Shown here: positions 45,010 to 54,288 of the stretch, piece by piece
Position numbering within the stretch: the stretch's first letter is position 1
Layout of the letters: the number at the start of each line of letters is the position of its first letter
Source: Sphingopyxis sp.
GTDB taxonomy: Bacteria; Pseudomonadota; Alphaproteobacteria; Sphingomonadales; Sphingomonadaceae
Assembly (NCBI GenBank): GCA_002733865.1
Contig: NVXM01000031.1
Span: 1 to 64,000 of the forward strand
Reading direction: 5' to 3'
Length of the DNA stretch: 64,000 nt
Made by a program: the position numbers and the translations under genes
The notes under the pieces: model-generated
Database searches by the model: none
The model's input: the letters and a program-made list of their open reading frames with translations, nothing else
What the model was told of the DNA's origin: nothing

Positions 45010-47361
45010 ATGCGGCAGAAAGAACTCAGACTGGCCTTGATCTGTTATGGCGGTGTCAGTCTCGCCATCTATATGCACGGGATAACCAAGGAAATCTGGA
45101 AGGTGGCGCAAGCCAGCCGGGATTTTCATGACGGCGTCCGGGTCGACCAGTGCAGCCGCGGCATCTATTATGACATATTGGAATGGCTGGAGCGGGAAAC
45201 CGGGACCCGACTGAGGGTATTACCGGATATTATTGCCGGAGCCAGTGCTGGCGGCATCAACGGGATATTTCTGGCACAGGCCATTCTTTCGGGACAGTCG
45301 CTGGAGCCGCTGACTGACCTGTGGCTTGATACCGCTGACGTCGATCGCTTGCTGGACCCGGATGCCCGGCCCCTGTCGCGCTTCTCCAAATTCTGGGCAG
45401 AGCCGATTGCCTGGCTGGCGCTGGGTCGCAAGGGCGGCGCGGTCGAACAGACCGTGTCAAAGGAAGCGCGGGACGAGGTGAAGATGAAACTCTCTCGCTT
45501 TGTGCGCGCACGTTGGTTCGCCCCGCCATTTGGCGGCAAGGTGTTCAGCGGCCTGATCTGGGATGCGCTGGCCGCAGTCCGCGCGACCGAGCGCGGCCCG
45601 CGCCTGCTACCACCGGGCCAGCCGCTCGACCTGTTCGTAACGGTGACCGATTTTGTCGGCCATCCGGAGAAGCTGCAATTGCACAGTCCTCCGGAAGCGC
45701 TCGAGATGGAACACCGGATTACCATCAGTTTTACGACCAGAGGCAAACGGGACGACGCGATTGCTGACCCGGCAGCGCTGACCTTCGCCGGTCGCGCTAC
45801 CGCCAGTTTCCCGGGTGCTTTCCCACCATTTACGGTCCGGGAGCTGGACGAGCTTTTGGCCGATCGTGACTATGTCTGGGAAGGCCGCTCCGCATTTCTG
45901 AAGCGGGTGTTGCCCAATCAATTCCGCGCCGGGACGGCGGAGGACACAGTCCTTATCGACGGATCGGTGCTTGCCAATGCGCCGTTTTCACAAGCGATCG
46001 AAGCCCTGAAAAACCGGCCGGCGAAGCGGGAGGTCGACCGGCGATTTGTCTATATTGATCCCCGCCCCGATCTCGACGTTGCCAAAAGTGACAAGGCGCT
46101 GCAGCGGCTGCAAGCCGCGCAGGAAGCCGAAGACGAGTCGCTTCCCGGTTTCTTTTCGACGATTTTCGGGGCGATCTCCAATATCCCCCGCGAACAACCG
46201 ATCCGGGACAGCCTCAACGCGATTGCCGGACGGTCCAACCGGATCATCCAGATGCGACTGATCACCGAGAATTTGCGTGGTGAGGTGGAACAGAATGTCG
46301 AAAGCCTGTTCGGGCGCACCTTTTTCCTCGACCGGCCAACCGCAGCCCGGGTTGCCGCCTGGCGCCGGAAGTCGCGGGACAAGGCAGCCAAGCTGGCAGG
46401 CTTTTCCTACAGCGCTTACGGGCACCTCAAGCTTGCAACGGTGATCGAGGATATCGCGAACACGGTAAGGCGGGCCAAAGCGGATCCCAACGCGCATAAC
46501 CATCCCGGTTTGCGCAACGCGCTTTGGACCGAGATACGTCGGCTCGGAATTGACACGATCGGGCAGAAAGGAGGCGGTCCGGCAAAGCTCGCCGCGGATT
46601 TCTTCCGGGAGCATGATCTGGGCTACCGGGTACGCCGATTGCGCTTTCTCGCCCGGCAACTAGCCGAAGACCTCGACCGCGCGGCCCCCGAAGATTACGA
46701 AGTGATGGAAGCCATGCACGACGTTATCTATGACTGCCTTTCTCTCTATATCGAACGGGAAACGGTCGACTATCTCGGCGATGATTTCGTGAGCTTTGCC
46801 GAGCTAGCCGAAGAGCGCCCCGGACCCATGCTGGAGGCGCTGGCCAAGGCCCGCGATCTGGCAACGGTCGACGCAATTGTCGATGCAAAGCTAGCCGGGG
46901 CACTGGCGGTCATACCGAAGGCAGAGAAGCGGTCCATGCTGCTCGCGTTCCTCGGATTTCCGTTTTACGATATTGCCACTCTGCCGCTGCTGCAGGGCGA
47001 AGGGCTCGATGAGTTTGACCCGATCAAAGTGGACCGGATCTCTCCCGAAGATGCTAGAACGATCCGCAAAGGTGGGGTTGCAGCGACATTAAAAGGTATT
47101 GAATTCAATAACTTCGGCGCATTTTTCAGCCGAGCTTATCGGGAGAACGACTATCTTTGGGGCCGCTTGCACGGTGCCGAACGGATGATCGATATCATCT
47201 TCTCCACCCTGCCCCAGTCCAAGCGACCGGACGAAGACACGATGCTGGCATTCAAGAAAACCATCTTCCGGAAAATTGTCGACGAAGAGGAAACGCGTCT
47301 CACAAAGGTCGGGCCGCTGATCGCCTCGCTCCGCGAAGAAATCGAGAATGCCACGCTCTAG
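45010..47361 (+). CDS. Patatin-like phospholipase, large (TIGR03607-type)
   Basis: 783 aa. The catalytic Ser lies in AGASAGGING (G-x-S-x-G), with the oxyanion-type ICYGGVSLAIYMHGITKEI upstream and Asp in LIDGSVLANAPFSQAI. After the patatin domain (~1-345) come ~440 residues of unassigned helical sequence, typical of this sphingomonad/proteobacterial group. Likely releases fatty acids from phospholipids. The stop codon is immediately followed by the stop of the convergent MBL gene. Confidence 0.92.
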   Translation: MRQKELRLALICYGGVSLAIYMHGITKEIWKVAQASRDFHDGVRVDQCSRGIYYDILEWLERETGTRLRVLPDIIAGASAGGINGIFLAQAILSGQSLEPLTDLWLDTADVDRLLDPDARPLSRFSKFWAEPIAWLALGRKGGAVEQTVSKEARDEVKMKLSRFVRARWFAPPFGGKVFSGLIWDALAAVRATERGPRLLPPGQPLDLFVTVTDFVGHPEKLQLHSPPEALEMEHRITISFTTRGKRDDAIADPAALTFAGRATASFPGAFPPFTVRELDELLADRDYVWEGRSAFLKRVLPNQFRAGTAEDTVLIDGSVLANAPFSQAIEALKNRPAKREVDRRFVYIDPRPDLDVAKSDKALQRLQAAQEAEDESLPGFFSTIFGAISNIPREQPIRDSLNAIAGRSNRIIQMRLITENLRGEVEQNVESLFGRTFFLDRPTAARVAAWRRKSRDKAAKLAGFSYSAYGHLKLATVIEDIANTVRRAKADPNAHNHPGLRNALWTEIRRLGIDTIGQKGGGPAKLAADFFREHDLGYRVRRLRFLARQLAEDLDRAAPEDYEVMEAMHDVIYDCLSLYIERETVDYLGDDFVSFAELAEERPGPMLEALAKARDLATVDAIVDAKLAGALAVIPKAEKRSMLLAFLGFPFYDIATLPLLQGEGLDEFDPIKVDRISPEDARTIRKGGVAATLKGIEFNNFGAFFSRAYRENDYLWGRLHGAERMIDIIFSTLPQSKRPDEDTMLAFKKTIFRKIVDEEETRLTKVGPLIASLREEIENATL

Positions 47362-48327
47362 TTAGTGCCCATTATCTTCGCTGTGATCGTCGGTGTGGTG
47401 TTCGCCATGGGACGGCTGTTCCAGACTCTTGTAGACCGCCTCCACAAACGCATCACCCTTGATGAAAGCATCGGAATTGACGTCCCATTGCGCCGCCGGC
47501 TTCATCGCCTGCACTTGCTCCAGTGACTTGCCTTCACCCTGGGCTTTTTCAACCGCGTCGATGACCGTTTTCAGCATGTCGCGATAGGCAATCAGGTCGG
47601 CCTTGGTCGCCATCGGCCCGTGGCCGGGAATGATTTTCGTATCATCGTCGACCATGGCCAGCACCTTGTCCGCCGCCGCCAGCATCCCGCGGGCATTGCC
47701 GCCGCTGTTCAGGTCGATGAAGGGCAGAGTGACCTTGTGGAAAAACAAATCCCCCATGTGCACCACATTGGCGTTCTTCCAGAAGACGATGCTGTCGCCA
47801 TCCGTATGGGCGTGCTTCATATGCTTGACCTGCACTTCATCGCCATTGAGGTGCAGCTTGATACCATCGTGATATGTCAATGTCGGCAAGGCCTCGACCG
47901 GCGATGCAGGATCATTGCCGTTTCCGGATTTCTGGATACCCTGCATCCGTTCGCGGACATGATCATGGGCCATGATCAGCGCGCCGGCCTCGCCGAAATT
48001 TTCATTGCCGCCACTGTGATCGCCATGCCAGTGGGTGTTAATCAGATATTTGACCGGATCGGCTCCGAGATCGGCGATCGCGGCCTGGATTTTCGGCGTC
48101 AGCGGCGCATATTGATCGTCGATCAAAACGGTGCCATCCGGACCATAGGAAATGCCGATATTGCCGCCGGCACCGAACAGTACGGCAATCCCGTCAGCCA
48201 GTGGCTCGGCTTTTATCTCGACCGTCGCAAAGCGATCCGCTTCCTGAGCCATGCTCTCGCTGCTGGCCGAGAAAGCCAGAGGGGAAGCCGCGAGCAGCAG
48301 CAAGGCGAAAGTTCTGGATATCGGCAT
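47362..48327 (-). CDS. Exported metallo-beta-lactamase-fold hydrolase with His-rich tail
   Basis: 321 aa. Signal peptide (~1-27, cut about AQ) and the zinc motif NTHWHGDHSGGNE, then AHDHVRERM, KHAHTDGDSIVFW and IPGHGPMATKADL supply the other His/Asp ligands: the class B hydrolase pattern. The tail is HGEHHTDDHSEDNGH, a likely metal store. Substrate not assigned. Convergent with the patatin gene. Confidence 0.88.
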   Translation of the reverse strand: MPISRTFALLLLAASPLAFSASSESMAQEADRFATVEIKAEPLADGIAVLFGAGGNIGISYGPDGTVLIDDQYAPLTPKIQAAIADLGADPVKYLINTHWHGDHSGGNENFGEAGALIMAHDHVRERMQGIQKSGNGNDPASPVEALPTLTYHDGIKLHLNGDEVQVKHMKHAHTDGDSIVFWKNANVVHMGDLFFHKVTLPFIDLNSGGNARGMLAAADKVLAMVDDDTKIIPGHGPMATKADLIAYRDMLKTVIDAVEKAQGEGKSLEQVQAMKPAAQWDVNSDAFIKGDAFVEAVYKSLEQPSHGEHHTDDHSEDNGH

Positions 48328-48422
48328 CGAAGGGTCTCCTGTTTTTTATCGATCGGCCTGGCCTTGGACAGCGCCCAAACGGCTATATATCGTGGCAGCA
48401 TATCATCGATGGGCGGGCGCTG

Positions 48423-49028
48423 CTATCCCTTGGCAAAAAACATCAGGTTAACCAAACGCCCATCCTGCGCCGTTTTCCCGAAAGACTGCCCGCTATTGTG
48501 AAACAGCCAAGGGCTGAATAGGATCAGCCGATTGAAGCGCATCGGCACGGTCATCACCTTCGTCCACTGAGCCGGGTGGTTGGTGTCCTTGTTTACGACG
48601 TCTTCAATCAAGGCATTGATGTCGCTGTAACCCGCTTTGTGAATCGCTGGCAGATCCATGGGGACGCTCTCCAGTCCGGTCCGCTTGTGCCGAAAGAATT
48701 CGGTCCCGCCTTTGCAATGCTCGGGCAGCGAGAGATAGAGGATACCGGAATAGAAGGCCGGGTCGATATGCACGCCACTCCGGCCCTTGTCGCCTTTCAG
48801 GGTGACCCGGCAATGGAGATGGCTGGTATTGGGCGCGGCCTTGACCGGCGCGTTGATGATGCCGGCGATCCGCTCGTTCAGTCCCTGAATTTCGAGCGGC
48901 CTGGTCGAGATATGGCCCGGATAATTGCCATGCTTGTGGTCCGGATCATAGTTGAGCGCGAGCGCGGCATTGCGCGCCGCGAGAGGGTCGGCGATGAAAT
49001 CATCGAGAATCAGTAACGACGGCAGCAT
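48423..49028 (-). CDS. DUF6445 family protein (2OG-Fe oxygenase-like)
   Basis: 201 aa, cytoplasmic. VHIDPAFYSGILYLSLPEHCKGGTEFFRH contains the H-x-D pair and aromatic strand of a 2-oxoglutarate/Fe(II) oxygenase-like fold; the distal HNSGQSFGKT supplies the second His. No assigned substrate. It lies on the same strand as the MBL gene, 95 bases upstream of it. Confidence 0.82.
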   Translation of the reverse strand: MLPSLLILDDFIADPLAARNAALALNYDPDHKHGNYPGHISTRPLEIQGLNERIAGIINAPVKAAPNTSHLHCRVTLKGDKGRSGVHIDPAFYSGILYLSLPEHCKGGTEFFRHKRTGLESVPMDLPAIHKAGYSDINALIEDVVNKDTNHPAQWTKVMTVPMRFNRLILFSPWLFHNSGQSFGKTAQDGRLVNLMFFAKG

Positions 49029-49306
49029 CAGAAAGCTGGCACACGAAGCCCTGCCGTGCCGTTCAAGTTTGGCGCCCTTTTCTTGATGAACTTGACAATC
49101 TTTACAGGGTTAAGAAACAAATTTCGTGGCTCAGCTGATTTGCGCAAAGCGACCTCCAACCTACTGGTAATGTGGATAAAATAAGGAAAGAAGAACTTAT
49201 TATACATTGTCGGACCTTATCATGGAACGGGTGTTGTAGGACATCATTTAATCGTCAGCACCTAGCGAGCTTACGCCGTCGCGTCCCCAGCCCATAACTT
49301 TTTGCT

Positions 49307-49840
49307 TCAGCCTTTTTGACCGGCAAAGCCGCCTTCAACAATCGCCCCGACCCTACTCATAAATTCCATGCCATTCGCGATTTCCTCATCGGTCAGTTCG
49401 TTGGATATCAGTTCGATGAAAGCTTCTGTCCTTTCCATCATTTCATTTACGGTCATCTGCCCCTTCTTGGTCAGCCGGATTATTTTTTCACGGGCCGATT
49501 CCTTGCTTTCCCTGATGGAAATCAGATTCAGGTCCTTGTCCGCCATAGCCCGCAGCACTTTGGAAATCGCCGGACTGCCGAGTTCATACCACTCGCCGAT
49601 CAACCGTTCGATGGTTTTCCGATGAATGGTATGACCACCTTCTCCCTTCGAATGAATGATCCACAAGATCACCGTTTGATGCCGGGTCAGATCCGGCCCG
49701 CTCAATTGTTTCTCGACCGCCATACCGACCGAATAATGAAAGGGATAAAATAGCTTGAGGAAATTTTGTGGAGCCGTTTCCCGTTGTATCGGATAGTCTA
49801 TGCCGAAATCAGATTGCTGTTTCACTCGAAACTCCATCAT
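49307..49840 (-). CDS. MarR-type winged-helix regulator
   Basis: 177 aa. The N-terminal helix and wing region (LTRHQTVILWIIHSKGEGGHTIHRKTIERLIGEWYELGSPAISKVLRAMADKDLNLISI) match MarR proteins; DLNLISIRESKESAREKIIRLTKKG is the wing and end. It is divergent from the P450 gene, 301 bases away, so it is a good candidate to act on the palindrome at 50096-50108. Confidence 0.85.
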   Translation of the reverse strand: MMEFRVKQQSDFGIDYPIQRETAPQNFLKLFYPFHYSVGMAVEKQLSGPDLTRHQTVILWIIHSKGEGGHTIHRKTIERLIGEWYELGSPAISKVLRAMADKDLNLISIRESKESAREKIIRLTKKGQMTVNEMMERTEAFIELISNELTDEEIANGMEFMSRVGAIVEGGFAGQKG

Positions 49841-50058
49841 TGGGCTATTGGCCCCGCCTCACCGTCCGTGAATCGATAGAATAGATGGACCAATATCTAG
49901 CGAAAGTCTAATCATCAACACTGATGGCTTTCGCAATTTTCGCTGGTCGCCTGATATTTCAGCCTTTGAAACAGCAGGTCGACAGATGCAGAATACTGAT
50001 TTTTTCGACTTTTAATCAATAGGTTAATTTCACCATCCACCTGACCGCTCGAGATCAG

Positions 50059-50108
50059 TTGACAAATTTATTTTCCGATTCTTATTATGTCTTTCGGACA
50101 CTATGTCC
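50059..50108 (+). promoter_or_regulatory. Sigma-70 promoter with overlapping operator before P450
   Basis: TTGACA (50059-50064) and TATTAT (50083-50088) are 18 bases apart. The palindrome GGACA-CTA-TGTCC (50096-50108) covers the expected start point, and a further TGTC (50088-50091) forms an overlapping TGTC-TTTCG-GACA repeat. This is a typical repressor layout, probably for the divergent MarR. The coding start is at 50142 with an RBS GAGG. Confidence 0.65.
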
Positions 50109-50141
50109 TAATGAAATATAAATTTCGAGGATTGAGGATAG

Positions 50142-51371
50142 ATGAAACCCGCGTTTAGCGTCGACCAATTGAACCGTCCGGAGGTGATCCGGAACCCCTA
50201 TCCCTATTATGATTTGCTGCGCGACCAGTCCCCGGTTTTCGGCTATCGCGATTATCCGCCCGGAACGATGCCAGGCGTCGATGAGCCGAAGCCATCCTGG
50301 GTGGTGTTGAATTTTGATCACGTGGCCGCTGTTGCATGGGATCACGAAAGTTTCTCTTCACGCGACAGCCTGCAGGAAGAGTCTTCGGCCCCTTCCCTGA
50401 TGCTGGTTAATCATGATCGGCCCGAACACACCCGGCTGAGGAAAATTGCCGCAAAAGTTTTTCAGCCGTCTTCGATCAAGTCCCTGACGCCCGCAGTCGA
50501 TGAACAGGTTGCCGCCTGCATGGACGATTTCTTTGTCGCGGATCAGCCAGTGGACGTGATGGCAGATTATTGTGCGATGTTGCCCAGCAGAGTGATGGCC
50601 TTTCTGTTCGGCATGCCAGCCAATATGGACCGGGATGTGCGCAACTGGGCCACTGCCTTCATGCTTTCCGCCGATATCGCCCCGGCAGAACGGCAGGCCT
50701 ATAATCTCGAAGCAATGGCCTTCTTTGAACGCCATGTGAAAGAGCATATGGCCCGTATAGCGGACGGTGAGGACACGCCCGGGCCGTTGCTTAATGCGTT
50801 CATCCGCACCGAAGTAGACGGAGACAGCCTGTCCTATGACGAGATCGTCCGGTTTTGCATGACCGCAACGGTTGCCGGGGCGGAGACAACATCCTTCTAT
50901 CTCGGCAATCTGATCGCCGTGTTCGCCGATTTTCCCGATATCTGGCAGGCTTTTGTCGAGGACCCAAGGCTGTTCGATGCGATCTACAAGGAAACCCTGC
51001 GCTTTCACGGCCCGCCGCAGCGGCTGTTTCGGGTTGCCACCCGCGACATCAGAATTGGCTCTGCCGACATCAAGCGCGGCGACTGGGTGGCCTGTTTTTT
51101 TGGGGCAGCCAATTATGATCCGGAAGCGTTTCCCGATCCCTATGCGTTCCGCCTGCACCGCGAGAACGCCAGCCGTCATATGAGCTTCGGCTATGGCATC
51201 CACCGCTGCCTGGGGGCGCCGCTTGCGCAACTCGAAGCCCAGTCCACCGCGCGTATGCTGCGAGAACGATACAGTCGGATTGAACGCACTGGCGAAGCGC
51301 TCTGGCAAGATGTCAGTCTGCTAAACCACGGCCTGGCCAGCAACCCGGTGATTTTCCGCGCAGGAGATTAG
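50142..51371 (+). CDS. Cytochrome P450
   Basis: 409 aa, soluble bacterial P450. I-helix AGAETT (245-250), K-helix ETLR (284-287), haem site FGYGIHRCLGAPLA with Cys356. The overall style (PYYDLLRDQSPVF... HTRLRKIAAKVF) suggests CYP families used for terpene or steroid breakdown. No ferredoxin or reductase gene lies next to it. Followed by a TonB receptor and an NTF2-like protein, so likely part of a hydrophobic-substrate uptake and oxidation module. Confidence 0.94.
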   Translation: MKPAFSVDQLNRPEVIRNPYPYYDLLRDQSPVFGYRDYPPGTMPGVDEPKPSWVVLNFDHVAAVAWDHESFSSRDSLQEESSAPSLMLVNHDRPEHTRLRKIAAKVFQPSSIKSLTPAVDEQVAACMDDFFVADQPVDVMADYCAMLPSRVMAFLFGMPANMDRDVRNWATAFMLSADIAPAERQAYNLEAMAFFERHVKEHMARIADGEDTPGPLLNAFIRTEVDGDSLSYDEIVRFCMTATVAGAETTSFYLGNLIAVFADFPDIWQAFVEDPRLFDAIYKETLRFHGPPQRLFRVATRDIRIGSADIKRGDWVACFFGAANYDPEAFPDPYAFRLHRENASRHMSFGYGIHRCLGAPLAQLEAQSTARMLRERYSRIERTGEALWQDVSLLNHGLASNPVIFRAGD

Positions 51372-51425
51372 CAGAAATACTCAAAAAACAACGGTGAAAC
51401 AAATCACCGAACGAGGGAGGATATA

Positions 51426-53837
51426 ATGAACATTCGGAATACCAAGCAGGCGGTGCTGGCGACGGCAAGCATCCTCGCGCTTATGGCATCGCCAGCGCCG
51501 CTATTCGCTCAGCAAACGGGCGGCGAGCAAGCGGAGGAGAATAGCGGCGATGTCATAATCGTCACCGCGAACCGCCGCGAAGAATCGATACAGGACGCGC
51601 CGCTATCGATTACCGCTTTCGGTGGCGATGAACTCGCCAACCGGTCGATTACCTCGATCGAGCAGGTCGGATCGGTTGCCCCCGGTGTGCAGATTGCAAC
51701 CTATCAGGGTGACACCTCGATTTTCATCCGTGGTATCGGCACGCCGACAATCATCGCCGGGACCGACAGCTCAACCGCGACTTACATCGATGGTGTCTAT
51801 ATCAGTCGCCCGGCTGCGATTGGTCCCCTGTTTTTCGATATCGATAGAATCGAGGTGCTGCGCGGGCCGCAGGGCACGCTCTATGGCCGCAACGCGACAG
51901 GCGGAGCAGTCAATATCGTCACCCGGCGCCCGTCAGATATTCTGCAAGGGAATCTGCAACTGACAGTCGGAAACTACGATCGTTTTCGGTTGGCTGGTGC
52001 AATAAGCGGCCCGCTGAGTGATTCGATCCGCGCGCGACTGGCGTTCCAGTGGGAGGATCGGGACGGCTATGCGACCGTCACCCGGCCCGACAACAGCACC
52101 GAAAAGGTGGAAGACAAGGAGGATTATTCCGTCCGGCTGACCGTGGAAGCCGATCTTTCTCCCGATGCCATGTTGACCCTGACCGGCGACTATTACCGCG
52201 CGGATGACAAGGCCAATGCCTATTTCTTTGCGAGCGCCGGTTATGCCGACGAAATTCCGGGCTGGTATGGCACGCGCGAGGGATCACAGACGCTGCCCTA
52301 TTTCGCGATGAAAAACGCGGGCCGCGTATCCGCGCCGGCTTCCCGGGATATTTATGCCGACGTACCCTATTTCAACAAGGTCGAGAACTGGGGTCTTGGG
52401 GCGACGCTCGACTGGGATATTTCCGATTATAATCTGAAAGTCATCGGCAGCTACCGGGACACCAACCCGGTTTCACAGAATGAATTTGATCTGTCCGATG
52501 CCTATGTAAATTATGTCGGGCGCGAGGAAGACCATTGGCAGTGGAGCGGCGAAGTGCAGCTCAGTTCGCCGGTCGACAAGCCCTTTTCGTGGATCGCGGG
52601 CGCCTATTATTTCGAAGAACGCAATATCATCGACAACGATATTTTCGGCAATTTCTGGGAACCGATCCTGATCCAGGGCTTTCTCGACCTGCAGGCAGCT
52701 GGCGTGCTGCCGCCATTTCCCGTGATTTTTCCGGACTCGGACCTGTGCTGTGAGCTGCATCTCAGCGGTGAACAGGACACCAAGGCCTGGGCCGCCTATC
52801 TCGATACCCAGTGGGAGGTGTCTGACCAGCTGACCGTGCGGTTGGGCGGCCGCTACAGCGAAGAGCGGCGCGACGGGCGGCAGAATTTTGATCTGGTGAT
52901 GCTGCCGAACATGCGGATTGCCCCGAACACAACCTTCTTTCCGAACGCGATCAGCGAGGACCGGGCGACGGCGCAGCCGGATCCGTTCGGTTTCGTCATC
53001 GCTCCGGTCAACGGGCCTACGACCTTCAGCGCCTTCACCCCGAAATTGGGCATAGATTTCAAGCCCACCGACGATGTGCTGTTTTACGCCTCCGTGCAGC
53101 GCGGTTTCAAAAGCGGTGGTTATAATATCGGTAGCAGCCAGCGTGATCCATTCGAACCGGAGAAAATCTGGTCCTACGAAATTGGTGTCAGAAGCGAGCT
53201 GCTCGACCGGGCATTGCTGCTCAACGCGTCGGCCTTCTGGTATGACTATACCAATCTGCAGGCGCAGGACAGCGTCGGAAACCAACCCATTATCCGCAAC
53301 GTCGGCAAGGCGCGGGTGCGCGGTTTCGAAGTGGAAACGGTGGCCAGACCGAGTGACTTTTTCAAACTGGAGGGCGCACTCACCTATGTAGATGCGCAAT
53401 TTACCGAAGGGCAACTGACCGAACCCTTGCGCCCTGCCCCGCTTACGCAAGAACCCGGTTCCCTGCCGCGGGATCTGGACGGATTGCGCCTGCCGCGGGC
53501 ACCGCGCTGGAAGTTCAGCCTGGCCGGCCAGATAGAGCAACCAGTGGGTGATGCCGGCCGGGTGACGGCGCGCGCCGAATATCACTGGCAGAGCAAGATT
53601 TATTTCACCGTGTTCAATATCGATGCTGCCTCGCAGGAGAGTTACGGCCTGCTGCGCGCCAGTATAGGCTTTACCAGCGCCGATGACCGCTGGAGTATCC
53701 GGCTGTTCGGCGACAATCTGACCGGTAAAACCTATTTCACCAACCAGATACTGACGGGAACGGTTTACGGGGCGGAATTCGTCGGTCCGCTTGGCGCGCC
53801 GCGCACTTATGGCATCGACGTCGGATATAAATTCTGA
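51426..53837 (+). CDS. TonB-dependent receptor
   Basis: 803-aa outer-membrane transporter. Signal peptide (~1-29), TonB-box region GDVIIVTANRREESIQDAPLSITAF, plug ending GRNATGGAVNIVTRRPS, and a 22-strand barrel that ends GIDVGYKF with terminal Phe. Typical of the sphingomonad receptors for organic substrates. It follows the P450 gene by about 54 bases, with RBS GAGGGAGG. Substrate could be a terpenoid or similar; not determined. Confidence 0.95.
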   Translation: MNIRNTKQAVLATASILALMASPAPLFAQQTGGEQAEENSGDVIIVTANRREESIQDAPLSITAFGGDELANRSITSIEQVGSVAPGVQIATYQGDTSIFIRGIGTPTIIAGTDSSTATYIDGVYISRPAAIGPLFFDIDRIEVLRGPQGTLYGRNATGGAVNIVTRRPSDILQGNLQLTVGNYDRFRLAGAISGPLSDSIRARLAFQWEDRDGYATVTRPDNSTEKVEDKEDYSVRLTVEADLSPDAMLTLTGDYYRADDKANAYFFASAGYADEIPGWYGTREGSQTLPYFAMKNAGRVSAPASRDIYADVPYFNKVENWGLGATLDWDISDYNLKVIGSYRDTNPVSQNEFDLSDAYVNYVGREEDHWQWSGEVQLSSPVDKPFSWIAGAYYFEERNIIDNDIFGNFWEPILIQGFLDLQAAGVLPPFPVIFPDSDLCCELHLSGEQDTKAWAAYLDTQWEVSDQLTVRLGGRYSEERRDGRQNFDLVMLPNMRIAPNTTFFPNAISEDRATAQPDPFGFVIAPVNGPTTFSAFTPKLGIDFKPTDDVLFYASVQRGFKSGGYNIGSSQRDPFEPEKIWSYEIGVRSELLDRALLLNASAFWYDYTNLQAQDSVGNQPIIRNVGKARVRGFEVETVARPSDFFKLEGALTYVDAQFTEGQLTEPLRPAPLTQEPGSLPRDLDGLRLPRAPRWKFSLAGQIEQPVGDAGRVTARAEYHWQSKIYFTVFNIDAASQESYGLLRASIGFTSADDRWSIRLFGDNLTGKTYFTNQILTGTVYGAEFVGPLGAPRTYGIDVGYKF

Positions 53838-53877
53838 TGCGAACCAGCACTATATTTCACCAAAAGCGAGGCCTTCG

Positions 53878-54273
53878 ATGATTGCTCCGATTGATGTTAC
53901 GAAAAATGTATTTGCTGCCTTTGGTGCCCATGATGTGGATGGCATCGTCCAATGGCTGCACCGCGATGTCCGGATCGAATTTTACGGCCCCGAGATCATT
54001 CCCTATGCAGGAATTTATGACGGGCTGAAACAGGCGCGCGTCTTTTTTGAAACGGTGCTGTCATCGGTCGACATTCACCAGTTCGATCCCGAAGAGTTTA
54101 TCTGCGAGGGGGACAAGGTCGTGGTCACCGGCCATTTGCGCCTTACCGCTCGCTCCACCGGTAAACAGATTGAATCGGACTTCGTGCATGTGATCACAGT
54201 GGCGGACGAAAAATGGCGGCTGTTCCGGGATTTTATGAATACGGTGGAAGCCGCGACGGCTTTTTCTTCATAG
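53878..54273 (+). CDS. NTF2-like/SnoaL-like protein
   Basis: 131 aa with the cone fold marks of the SnoaL/ketosteroid isomerase superfamily: NVFAAFGAHDVDGIVQWLHRDVRIEFYG near the start and WRLFRDFMNT at the end. Members bind or isomerise small hydrophobic rings. ATG 53878 has a GAGG RBS. It closes the P450-receptor operon and supports its role in degrading a ring-containing compound. Confidence 0.85.
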   Translation: MIAPIDVTKNVFAAFGAHDVDGIVQWLHRDVRIEFYGPEIIPYAGIYDGLKQARVFFETVLSSVDIHQFDPEEFICEGDKVVVTGHLRLTARSTGKQIESDFVHVITVADEKWRLFRDFMNTVEAATAFSS

Positions 54274-54288
54274 CCCTCGAGGCCCTAT

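Noticed and set aside
23432..49220. ACATTGTC(C/G)GACCT similarity between 23432 and 49204
   Set aside because: Two short matches in unrelated intergenic regions, no symmetry and no common gene type; likely chance.
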